Shown: positions 1-9,267 of the stretch, piece by piece
Position numbering within the stretch: the stretch's first letter is position 1
How the letters are laid out: every line of letters starts with the position of its first letter
DNA from: JAVMKJ01 sp031732875
Lineage (GTDB): Bacteria > Pseudomonadota > Gammaproteobacteria > Competibacterales > Competibacteraceae
Assembly: GCA_031732875.1 (NCBI GenBank)
Contig: JAVMKL010000261.1
Span: 1 to 15,646 of the forward strand
Length of the DNA stretch: 15,646 nt
Reading direction: 5' to 3'
Translations under genes and position numbers: made by a program
The notes under the pieces: generated by a model
What the model was told of the DNA's origin: nothing
Database searches by the model: none
The model's input: only the letters and a program-made list of their open reading frames with translations

Positions 1-373
1 CCGCCTCGGAACTGGCGACCACGTTGACCTGGCAGAACTTCTTGGCTTCGGAAATCGCCTTCTTCGACCATTGTCCGGTGTTGAGATAATCCGCCTTCGC
101 CTTGCCGCGCAGCAGGTTCATCGGGACCATGGCGAACTGGCTGGAAGCACCCCCTTGCAGGAACAGCACCTTGTAGTTGGCCGGAATGTCGAGCAGTTCG
201 CGCAGATCGGCCTCGGCCTGTTCGGCGATGGAGACGAATTCCTTGCCGCGATGGCTCATTTCCATCACCGACATGCCGGAACCGCGCCAGTCGAGCATTT
301 CGGCCTTGGCCTGTTCCAGAACCGCCTCGGGCAGCATGGCGGGGCCCGCACTAAAGTTGTATGGACGTGGCAT
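1..373 (-). CDS. serC: Phosphoserine aminotransferase, N-terminal part (cut by window edge)
   Basis: PLP enzyme that transaminates 3-phosphohydroxypyruvate to phosphoserine in serine synthesis (and the 4-phosphoerythronate branch of pyridoxal phosphate synthesis) in the cytoplasm. The visible 124 residues begin MPRPYNFSAGPAMLPEAVL and continue with SHRGKEF, NYKVLFLQGGASSQF and the start of the substrate domain (DYLNTGQWSKKAI), which match SerC closely, including the GGASSQF loop that binds the cofactor phosphate. I chose the ATG at 373 because GAAGG lies 9 bases upstream; an in-frame ATG at 382 would add three residues. The gene runs off the left edge, so most of the protein, including the PLP lysine, is not seen. 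It is divergent from the Uma2 gene at 511. Confidence 0.95.
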   Translation of the reverse strand, partial: MPRPYNFSAGPAMLPEAVLEQAKAEMLDWRGSGMSVMEMSHRGKEFVSIAEQAEADLRELLDIPANYKVLFLQGGASSQFAMVPMNLLRGKAKADYLNTGQWSKKAISEAKKFCQVNVVASSEA

Positions 374-510
374 TGTGGACATCCTTCATAACTGCGCTGA
401 AATGCGGCGCATGGTAGCAGAAACGCTGGGGTTGGGCATAATCGACAAAGACGCTCCAGCGATTGTCCAAAACTGTGTCTTGAACCGAACGATGACCGGA
501 GGACGGAACC

Positions 511-1266
511 ATGGGCGAATTCGAACTGATCGAACGGGTGGAGATCGATCCCACGCCGCCGCCGTGTCCCCCTACCCAGGATGAATTGCCGTATGAGGAC
601 GACATTCCGATGGAAAGCGAGCGACACAAGCTGCAAATGGAGTTGTTGCTGGAAACCTTGCAACCCTGGTTGGCGCAACGCGGCGATGGATATGCCGGCG
701 GCAACATGTTCCTCTATTTTTCCTTGGCGCAGACTCGCGGTCAGTATTTTCGCGGCCCCGACGTGTTCGTGGTGCTGGGCGTGCCCAGGGGCGAGCGCAA
801 GAGCTGGGTGGTCTGGGAAGAGGGCAAGGCCCCGGATGTGATTATCGAACTGCTGTCGGATAGCACCCGCGAGCGAGACAAGACGCTCAAGAAGAAGGTT
901 TATCGGGAGCAGTTGCGAATTCCCGAATATTACTGGTACGACCCGTTCAACCCCGATGATTGGGCCGGTTTCCGTTTGAGCGGCATGGAGTACCAGCCGC
1001 TGGAGCCGGACGAATCGCGCCGGATGTGGAGCCAGCGGTTGCAGCTTGGTCTCCTGCGCTGGTCCGGCAGCTATCGTGGGGTGTCCGCTATCTGGCTGCG
1101 CTGGATGACTCCACAAGGCGAGTTGTTGCCGACCGGGGACGAACGGGCGGAACGGGAACGGCAACGAGCAGAACGGGCGGAACAGTCTTTGCTGGCCGCC
1201 CAACAGCGCATTGCGGAACTGGAGGCGCGGCTGCAAACGGCTGGTAAGCAAGGAGCAGGGGATTGA
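511..1266 (+). CDS. Uma2-family (DUF820) putative endonuclease with C-terminal coiled coil
   Basis: A 251-residue member of the Uma2/DUF820 family, a PD-(D/E)XK-type nuclease fold whose cellular role is largely unknown. The core is at about residues 35-185: GPDVFVVLG supplies an acidic residue (D84), and PDVIIELLSDSTRERDKTLKKK supplies the family-typical E113 and downstream lysines (K124-K129), followed by Y131 and YYWYDPF. Residues about 205-245 are rich in E, R, A and Q (repeated ERAERERQRAERAEQ) and should form a coiled coil, a common tail in this family. The N-terminal 30 residues are acidic and proline-rich. The ATG has a good ribosome site (CCGGAGG, 8 bases upstream). It is followed by a small ORF and an EamA transporter in the same direction. 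The family call is firm; the activity is inferred from the family. Confidence 0.88.
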   Translation: MGEFELIERVEIDPTPPPCPPTQDELPYEDDIPMESERHKLQMELLLETLQPWLAQRGDGYAGGNMFLYFSLAQTRGQYFRGPDVFVVLGVPRGERKSWVVWEEGKAPDVIIELLSDSTRERDKTLKKKVYREQLRIPEYYWYDPFNPDDWAGFRLSGMEYQPLEPDESRRMWSQRLQLGLLRWSGSYRGVSAIWLRWMTPQGELLPTGDERAERERQRAERAEQSLLAAQQRIAELEARLQTAGKQGAGD

Positions 1267-1286
1267 TTCAGGCCAGGAGGAGATTC

Positions 1287-1322
1287 ATGGCCTGTTGTGT
1301 GCGAGGTCACAATCCCCCGTGA
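1287..1322 (+). CDS. Candidate 11-residue leader peptide ahead of the EamA exporter
   Basis: A very short ORF, ATG to TGA, encoding MACCVRGHNPP. It has the strongest ribosome site of this junction (CAGGAGGAGA ending 4 bases before the ATG). Its TGA (1320-1322) overlaps the GTG start of the transporter gene (1319-1321) as GTGA, the arrangement expected for translational coupling. It starts 20 bases after the Uma2 stop. Two consecutive cysteine codons are notable because some EamA exporters handle cysteine-pathway metabolites, but any attenuation role is inference. The alternative is that the Shine-Dalgarno serves a longer N-terminus of the exporter by chance. Confidence 0.4.
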   Translation: MACCVRGHNPP

Positions 1323-2170
1323 AACGCATCTACCCGTTCCTGTTCGTTTTTTTGTGGAGCACCGGCTTTATCGGCGCCCGGTTTGGCCTGCCCTTCTCCG
1401 AACCCCTGTCCTTCCTGCTGGTGCGGTATCTGTGCGTCATCGTTCTGATGCTGGTGATCGCCGTCTCGAGTCGCGCCCCATGGCCCAAAGAGCCGCGCCA
1501 GTGGTTGCATGTCGGCGTTTCCGGCGTGCTGATTCACGCCGTTTATCTGGGTGGCGTATTCGTGTCGATCAAGCAGGGCCTGCCGGCGGGCATCGCGGCC
1601 CTGGTGGTCGGCATGCAGCCCCTGTTGACCGCCGTCGGCGCCGGCTGGCTGCTCGGAGAACGAGTGAGGGTTCGTCAGTGGATCGGGCTGGCGCTGGGGT
1701 TCGTGGGGGTGGTGCTGGTGGTATCCGGCAAGTTCGGAGTCGGTTCCGAACTCGGCCCGATGGTGGTGCCGGCGGTGGTGGCGTTGCTGGGGATGACCGT
1801 CGGGACTCTGTATCAGAAGCGATTTTGCAGCGGGTTCGATCTGCGCACCGGTTCGGTGATTCAATTTGTCCCGAGCGCCGTGGTCACCGCCATCGCGATT
1901 GCCCTGTTTACGGAATTCCAGATTACCTGGACCGCCGAATTTGCATTCGCGCTCGGCTGGCTGGTGTTGGTGCTGTCCATCGGCGCGATCAGCCTGTTGA
2001 ACCTGCTCATTCACAGCGGCAGCGCGGTGAACGTCGCCAGTCTGTTTTACCTGACACCGCTCAGCACCGCGCTGATCGCCTGGTTCGTGTTTGGCGAAAC
2101 GCTCCCACTCGTCGCCCTGGCCGGCATGGCGCTGGCGGTGGGAGGCGTCTATCTGGTGGTGAAGCGGTAA
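1319..2170 (+). CDS. EamA/DMT-family inner-membrane transporter
   Basis: A 283-residue integral membrane protein of the drug/metabolite transporter superfamily. About ten hydrophobic segments form two EamA repeats: the first at about residues 5-128 (FLFVFLWSTGFIGARFGLP, then GIAALVVGMQPLLTAVGAGWLLGERV), the second at about 145-283 (SLFYLTPLSTALIAWFVFGETL). The LLGERV and VFGETL motifs are the conserved ends of the paired helices before the terminal helix of each repeat. Members usually export small metabolites or amino acids; the substrate cannot be read here. I chose the GTG at 1319 because MKRIYPFLF begins the first helix and the GTGA overlap with the upstream mini-ORF suggests coupling. 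A longer frame from TTG 1211 overlaps the Uma2 gene and adds a non-hydrophobic leader, so it is less likely. It converges on sufT, 40 bases away. Confidence 0.88.
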   Translation: MKRIYPFLFVFLWSTGFIGARFGLPFSEPLSFLLVRYLCVIVLMLVIAVSSRAPWPKEPRQWLHVGVSGVLIHAVYLGGVFVSIKQGLPAGIAALVVGMQPLLTAVGAGWLLGERVRVRQWIGLALGFVGVVLVVSGKFGVGSELGPMVVPAVVALLGMTVGTLYQKRFCSGFDLRTGSVIQFVPSAVVTAIAIALFTEFQITWTAEFAFALGWLVLVLSIGAISLLNLLIHSGSAVNVASLFYLTPLSTALIAWFVFGETLPLVALAGMALAVGGVYLVVKR

Positions 2171-2210
2171 GGTTCGGCGAGCCTCGGGTGGCAGGGGTGG
2201 CGTAATGGGA

Positions 2211-2555
2211 TTACACCATGTTCAGTTCCAGCTTGGCGCGCATGGACATCCGCTCCGGCGTCCAGGGCGGGTCCCATACCAGTTCGACGTTGACCGATTC
2301 CACCCCCGCGCCGTGGCGAACCGCGTTCTCCACCCATTCCGGCATCGAGCCGGCGACCGGACAGCCCGGCGCGGTCAGGGTCATCTGGATATCCGCGTGA
2401 TTGCCCAGCGGATCCACATTCAGGCCATAGATCAGCCCCAGTTCGTAGATGTTGACCGGGATTTCGGGATCGTAGACAGTCTTCAGCGCCTCGATCACCC
2501 GGTCTTCCATTTCGTCGGCGTCGGGCAGGCTGGAAACGGGGGTTGTTGCGGTCAT
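2211..2555 (-). CDS. sufT: SufT, DUF59-family iron-sulfur cluster maturation factor
   Basis: A 114-residue MIP18/DUF59 protein that assists iron-sulfur cluster maturation of target proteins, last gene of the suf operon. Visible hallmarks are VYDPEIPVNIYELGLIY (DPE at residues 29-31), MTLTAPGCPVAG with the conserved cysteine C65, and the SufT-type C-terminus VWDPPWTPERMSMRAK (about 93-108). ATG 2555 is preceded by GGGAGA at a proper distance. It begins 26 bases after the sufU stop and its stop faces the EamA gene. It is the SufT single-domain form rather than the longer PaaD form. High confidence in family and context. Confidence 0.93.
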   Translation of the reverse strand: MTATTPVSSLPDADEMEDRVIEALKTVYDPEIPVNIYELGLIYGLNVDPLGNHADIQMTLTAPGCPVAGSMPEWVENAVRHGAGVESVNVELVWDPPWTPERMSMRAKLELNMV

Positions 2556-2581
2556 TTTCGGTCTCCCGATGGAAGAGGGGA

Positions 2582-3021
2582 TTACTCGGTTGCCACCGGT
2601 TCCTTGCTTTTTTCCAGCGCGGCGCGCACCGCGTGCCAGGCCAGGGTGGCGCACTTGACCCGGCTGGGGTAGTCGCGCACGCCGGCCAGCACGCTGAGCT
2701 TGCCCAACCCGCGCGGGCATTCGCAGTCGCTGGTTACCACGTTGTGAAAAGCGTCGAACAGGTGCTCGATCTCGGCGACCGGCTTGCCCTTGAGCGCTTC
2801 GGTCATCAGCGAGGCCGAGGCGCTGGAGATCGCGCAGCCGGCGCCTTGAAAGGCAATGTCCTGAATCACGCCGTCCTCGATGTCCAAAAAAACGCTGATC
2901 CGGTCGCCGCACAGCGGATTGACGCCGTCGGCTCGGTGGGTCGGCTGCGGGATGACGCGGAAATTGCGAGGCCGCTTGTTGTGGTCCAGGATGACTTCCT
3001 GATAGAGATCGCGTAGGTCGT

Positions 3022-3025
<4 letters not shown>
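2582..3025 (-). CDS. sufU: SufU, zinc-dependent sulfur acceptor / scaffold-like protein
   Basis: A 147-residue IscU-like protein. In SUF systems with SufU, the zinc site accepts persulfide sulfur from SufS and passes it to SufBCD. The expected ligands are present: C39 and D41 in PLCGDR, C64 in GAGCAISSASASLMTEALKG, and C125 in RVKCATLAWHA. The insertion between the second and third cysteines that separates SufU from IscU is present and carries two extra cysteines (SDCECPRG, C101 and C103). Its ATG overlaps the sufS stop as ATGA (3022-3025), so translation is probably coupled, consistent with a 1:1 partner of SufS. No sufE or sufA is seen nearby, which fits SufU replacing SufE. Confidence 0.94.
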
Positions 3026-4286
<1,261 letters not shown>

Positions 4287-4290
<4 letters not shown>

Positions 4291-5600
4291 GTCGTTCGTT
4301 CTCCGATGATATCCAGCGCCAGATGAGTGGCGAGCAGGCGAGCCAAGCGCTCGCGTAGCGGCGTCAGACGGATTCGGTTGAGACTGTCGTTGGCAAAGGC
4401 GTGGACCAGCAGGGCCCGGGCCTGAGCGGCGGGAATACCACGGGCGCGCAGGTAGAACTCGGCGTCGGGATCGAGAAAACCGGTACTGGAGCCATGGCCG
4501 CATTTCACGTCGTCGGCCAGGATTTCCAGCCTTGGATTGGAATGGGCCAGAGCCTGTTTGGACAGCAGCAGATTGCGACTGGTCTGGCGGGCATCGGTCT
4601 TCTGCGCGTGTGAGCGGACGTGAATCATACCGTCGAACACCGAACGCGCCCTGCCCTCCAGCACGCTCTTGAACAATTGCTCGCTGGTTCCGCGCGGCTG
4701 GGCGTGCTCGACCCGGACGTGGTAATCACCGACCTGATGATCGTTCGCCAAGGTCAACCCGTTGAGCGTGCAACAGGCGCCCTCGCCGTCCAGCAGCGCT
4801 TCCAGGTCGGTGCGGGCCAGTTGACCGCCGAAGGACAGCAGATGCAGTTGCGCCTGGCTGTCGCGGCCCTGCCGGAGTTGGATGCCGCCGAGATGCCAGG
4901 CCTGAAGCGATTCCTCCTGAACCTGGTGATAGTGCAGCACCGCGCCCGCGCCGAGTTCCAGTTCGGCGACCGGCGCATTCAGATAGCGGCCCTGCCCCCG
5001 ATGTTCGACCACCACGGTGGCTTGGGCGCCCTCCTCCAACACCAGCAGCAGGCGCGGGTGGACGGCGCTGTCGCCGCCGGTGGCATGAAAGACCACATGG
5101 ATTGGGATCTCCAACGGGGTTCCGCGCGGCAGGTGAATGAAAGTACCGTCTTCCCAAAACGCGGTGTTGAGCGCGGCGAAGGGATGTTGTTCCAACCCCG
5201 GGATTTGATCGAAATACAACTCGACTCGCCTCGGCTGGGTCAGCAACGTCTGGCCGAGGCTGGCGATCAAGGTCCGGTCGGGCAGATCGCGCAACCGCGA
5301 CAATCCCGGCGCGAAACGGCCGTTGATGAAGACCAGGTGATGCGCTGGCATCTCCAACGTCGGCAACGTGCCGGTCTCGACCGGGACATCGGCCGGCCGC
5401 TGGAAGGCAATCTGCCGCAACGCGCCGAGATCGGTGAAGCGCCAGGCTTCCTGCTGGCGGGTCGGCCAGCCTATCGCCTCGAAGCGAGCGAAGGCCTCGC
5501 GCCGCAGTCGGACGATGGCGACCGGCTCGCGGCGGCTGGCCGTGAACTTGGCGAAGGACTGGCGGTACGGGTCTGGATGCACGGGAGCGGCGGCGATCAT
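4287..5600 (-). CDS. sufD: SufD, Fe-S cluster assembly scaffold subunit
   Basis: A 437-residue SufBD-family protein that pairs with SufB on the SufC ATPase to form the SufBC2D scaffold. The beta-helix core and the C-terminal block are clear: FDGMIHVRSHAQKTDARQTSRNLLLS (about 322-347), LADDVKCGHGSSTGFLDPDAEFYLRARGI with H369, the equivalent of the SufD histidine implicated in cluster assembly, and the final helical AxALLVHAFAND region that binds SufC. The N-terminal helical region contains GWPTRQQEAWRFTDL. ATG 5600 is preceded by GAGGA; this ribosome site overlaps the sufC stop (TGAGGA), leaving a 10-base gap. Its stop overlaps sufS (ATGA). Confidence 0.95.
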
Positions 5601-5610
5601 GGCGCGTTCC

Positions 5611-6381
5611 TCAGGCTGCCGCCCGGCGTGCCCGACCGGGCTCTTCGTTGTACAGCGCATAACCCTGGTCTTCGAGTTCCAGAGCCAGGCTCTTGTCGCC
5701 GGAACGGACGATGCGGCCGTTGACCAGCACGTGCACGTAATCCGGGACGATGTAATCCAGCAGGCGTTGATAATGGGTGATGACCAGGAAACCACGCTCC
5801 GAATTGCGCAGCGCGTTGACGCCGTCGGCGACCACTTTCAGGGCATCGATGTCCAAACCGGAATCGGTTTCGTCCATCACCGCGAAGCGCGGTTGCAACA
5901 CCGCCATCTGGAACACTTCATTGCGCTTTTTTTCGCCGCCGGAAAAACCTTCGTTGACCGAGCGCTTGAGCATGGATTCGTCCATCTTTACCAAATCCAT
6001 GCGCTCGTGGACCAGGTCCCAGAAGTCCATGGCGTCCACCGGCGGCTCGCCGCGATACTTGCGCACCGCGTTGACCGCCGCCTTCAGAAAATACAGATTG
6101 GCGACGCCGGGGATTTCCACCGGATACTGAAAGGCCAGAAACAGACCCTCGCAGGCACGGATTTCTGGAGCCATTTCCAGCAGGTTCTTGCCGTCGAAAC
6201 GGATTTCGCCCTCGGTGACGGTATAACCCTCGCGGCCGGCAATGACATTCGCCAGCGTGCTCTTGCCGGAACCGTTCGGTCCCATGATGGCGTGGACCTC
6301 GCCGGGACGGATGGTCAGGTCGATGCCGTTAAGAATCTCCCGACCCTCGACCGTGGCGTGCAGATTGCGGATTTCCAGCAT
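5611..6381 (-). CDS. sufC: SufC, ATPase of the SUF scaffold complex
   Basis: A 256-residue ABC-type soluble ATPase that drives conformational change of SufBC2D. Motifs: Walker A GPNGSGKST (34-42), Q-loop AFQYPVEIPG (83-92), signature FSGGEKKRNE (146-155), Walker B FAVMDETDSGLD (166-177) and the switch histidine H203 in ITHYQRLLDY. The MDETDSGLDIDAL segment is diagnostic for SufC. I chose ATG 6381, with AGGAA about 10 bases upstream, in place of an upstream TTG. Unlike in ordinary suf operons, the gene before it is not sufB but an inserted Uma2 gene ending at 6424, 42 bases away. Length is normal and no residue is missing. Confidence 0.96.
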   Translation of the reverse strand: MLEIRNLHATVEGREILNGIDLTIRPGEVHAIMGPNGSGKSTLANVIAGREGYTVTEGEIRFDGKNLLEMAPEIRACEGLFLAFQYPVEIPGVANLYFLKAAVNAVRKYRGEPPVDAMDFWDLVHERMDLVKMDESMLKRSVNEGFSGGEKKRNEVFQMAVLQPRFAVMDETDSGLDIDALKVVADGVNALRNSERGFLVITHYQRLLDYIVPDYVHVLVNGRIVRSGDKSLALELEDQGYALYNEEPGRARRAAA

Positions 6382-6423
6382 GGTTGGTGATTTCCTGTAA
6401 GCCAATAGCCTGTGATGTTTGCG

Positions 6424-6897
6424 TCAGGTAATGATTTTTACCTTGTGAGGAAACTCATGGATCAAAATAGATGCTTTTAACGGCCCGTTCGCATCAAAAA
6501 AAGCCATGTTTCCATTTTCATTACAAACCCAGAACTCGATAGCTCCCGCCGACATATACAGCACCCTCTTTTCTTCCATTTCGCTGTTTGTATTACTGAA
6601 GGAAAGAACTTCTATACAAATTTCCGGAGCGATGGAGCACTCTATTTCTCGCTCGATTTTTTTGAATCTTTCCTCCGAGCACCAGGCAATATCGGCGACC
6701 TTGGTCCCTTTTGAAGTCTTGATGGCGCATTCGGCCAGAACAACGCCATGCTTCGGTAATAATTGAGTAATTTTCCCCTGAAAAGCGGAGTGATAGACCT
6801 TCACGGGAGACATTAAAATTTGTCCCTTTTCATTTAGCTCAATCTTAAAAGGCAAATCTTGCAAACTGGGGTGTTCGCAAACTTCCTGCCATTGCAT
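6424..6897 (-). CDS. Uma2-family (DUF820) putative endonuclease inserted in the suf operon
   Basis: A 157-residue short Uma2/DUF820 protein, unrelated in detail to the one at 511. Visible core: LNEKGQILMSP, VADIAWCSEERF with D69, APEICIEVLSFSNTNSEMEEKR with E96 and K110, YMSAGAIEFWVCNENG, which matches the D...E...K pattern and the YxxxGxxEYW segment of the family. ATG 6897 has AAGGAG 9 bases upstream. The gene and its flanks (about 6420-6960) are much more AT-rich, with A/T-ending codons, than the suf genes on either side, so it was probably acquired separately. It lies in the same direction between sufB (73-base gap) and sufC (42-base gap) and would be co-transcribed. Function in cluster assembly is not implied. 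Confidence 0.85.
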   Translation of the reverse strand: MQWQEVCEHPSLQDLPFKIELNEKGQILMSPVKVYHSAFQGKITQLLPKHGVVLAECAIKTSKGTKVADIAWCSEERFKKIEREIECSIAPEICIEVLSFSNTNSEMEEKRVLYMSAGAIEFWVCNENGNMAFFDANGPLKASILIHEFPHKVKIIT

Positions 6898-6970
6898 GGA
6901 TCGGGACTCCTTGGCAAATCACGTATTTTTAAGTGTGACGATAAAATGAAAATGTAGCCTGACTCTTCAA

Positions 6971-8419
<1,449 letters not shown>

Positions 8420-8451
8420 GGGTCGGGATTCCTCTTCCAGAATTCGGCGAT

Positions 8452-8922
8452 TCAGACGGGATGCTCGGTGATGGCCGCAGCCCGATGCGAGGGATATAAG
8501 CGCGCCAGCCGCGGTGGCTCGGGACGGCTCATCTCCAGCAGGCTGATGCTCTGCAACGCGGTGTAAATGGCCTGGTTGATACGCGGCCAATGGTTGCTGA
8601 CCTCACAATGCTCCTGACGCGCGCAGCCGTCATGGGCTTCCGCGCTGCATTCGGTGATCGCTAGGGGACCTTCCAGCGCGCCGATGATGTTGGCGGCGGA
8701 AATTTCCGCTGGCGGTCGCGCCAGGCTGTAACCACCCTGCGCGCCGCGCTGCGAAATCAGTAGGCCAGCGCGCGCCAGCGCCTTCAAAATCTTGCTGACC
8801 ATCGGCAAGGGCAGCCGACGCTGCTGCGCCAGGGCGGCGGCGCTACGCGGCTGACCCCCGGCCTGAGCCAGGCAGGTCATCAATAAGATGCCGTAATCGG
8901 CTTCCCGGGTGATTCGGATCAT
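8452..8922 (-). CDS. sufR: Rrf2-family iron-sulfur regulator of the suf operon
   Basis: A 156-residue Rrf2/IscR-like winged-helix transcription factor, first gene of the suf operon. The N-terminal DNA-binding domain is MIRITREADYGILLMTCLA, then SAAALAQQRRLPLPMVSKILKALARAGLLISQRGAQGGYSLARP (recognition helix and wing, about 27-70). A cysteine cluster C92-x7-C100-x5-C106 should bind an iron-sulfur cluster, so the protein probably reports cluster supply and represses suf. The spacing differs from the IscR C-x5-C-x5-C, and the sequence matches the gammaproteobacterial 'SUF system regulator' group, not IscR proper or cyanobacterial SufR (a DeoR-type protein), so the symbol is by position. I chose ATG 8922 with GGAG 6 bases upstream. 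Confidence 0.9.
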   Translation of the reverse strand: MIRITREADYGILLMTCLAQAGGQPRSAAALAQQRRLPLPMVSKILKALARAGLLISQRGAQGGYSLARPPAEISAANIIGALEGPLAITECSAEAHDGCARQEHCEVSNHWPRINQAIYTALQSISLLEMSRPEPPRLARLYPSHRAAAITEHPV

Positions 8923-8942
8923 GAACGCTCCGTGTGGCCCAT

Positions 8943-8961
8943 CTAATCGGTACCAGATTAG
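8943..8961. promoter_or_regulatory. 19-bp inverted repeat, candidate SufR operator
   Basis: CTAATCGGTACCAGATTAG: arms CTAATC (8943-8948) and GATTAG (8956-8961) are perfectly complementary around a 7-base centre that itself contains the palindrome GGTACC. It lies just downstream of the predicted start site and 21 bases before the sufR ATG, where a bound dimer would block transcription. An autoregulatory site for the Rrf2 protein is the obvious reading, though it does not obviously match the E. coli IscR sites. Confidence 0.45.
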
Positions 8962-8975
8962 TACTATTTGCATAT

Positions 8976-9004
8976 AGGATAATTCCAAGCGCGGCGTTTG
9001 CCAA
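8976..9004 (-). promoter_or_regulatory. Predicted sigma70 promoter of the suf operon
   Basis: On the minus strand TTGGCA (8999-9004, five of six matches to the -35 consensus) is followed after exactly 17 bases by TATCCT (8976-8981, four of six). Transcription would start near 8965-8970, about 45 bases before the sufR ATG. It is the only well-spaced pair I see upstream of the operon. Prediction by eye only. Confidence 0.5.
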
Positions 9005-9039
9005 GAGGGTCCGGGGAGGAAAGCGCCACCGATTACCCC

Positions 9040-9262
9040 TGTAGGGTCCGCCTGTGTCAACCGAGAAGGTTCAAGTCTCCCCTCGGTTCCCTTTGCCAAA
9101 GCGGGGACCGGCTATGTTCCATTTCGCGGCCAAGCCGGCAAGTTATGCCGGGTGGGTGTCGAACGGCCCGAAATGAACGAGCCCGCGGCGTGCCGTGGGG
9201 TGTTGGGCTAATAAACCGGGTGACCGCCTTGGCGCGGTCTCCCGTCGGTGTTAAAGCAACTG
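9040..9262. other. Non-coding stretch with several inverted repeats, possible structured RNA or intron fragment
   Basis: No convincing protein is encoded between the sufR promoter (9004) and the esterase stop (9268). The stretch contains separate stem-forming pairs: AACCGAG/CTCGGTT (9059-9065 with 9082-9088), CCGGC/GCCGG (9135-9139 with 9147-9151), AGCCC/GGGCT (9180-9184 with 9205-9209) enclosing a GC-rich inner stem, and GACCGC/GCGGTC (9222-9227 with 9234-9239). Purine-rich single-stranded-looking segments such as CGAAATGAACGA lie between. The overall look recalls part of a group II intron ribozyme (domain I) without its reverse transcriptase, but I cannot confirm the family or the strand. 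Confidence 0.3.
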
Positions 9263-9267
9263 GGGAG

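Noticed and set aside
1211..1318. Longer N-terminus for the EamA transporter starting at TTG 1211
   Set aside because: It overlaps the Uma2 coding end, adds a polar leader unlike the family, and the first membrane helix begins right after GTG 1319.
2171..2210. A terminator between the converging EamA and sufT genes
   Set aside because: The 40 bases hold no stable hairpin followed by a T run on either strand.
9059..9090. A tRNA-like T-arm (GGTTCAAGTC) between sufR and the esterase
   Set aside because: The flanking bases do not form a 5-bp T stem and no acceptor, D or anticodon arm can be laid out around it.
9215..9245. Rho-independent terminator for the esterase from the GACCGC/GCGGTC hairpin
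   Set aside because: No T-rich tract follows the stem in the minus direction.
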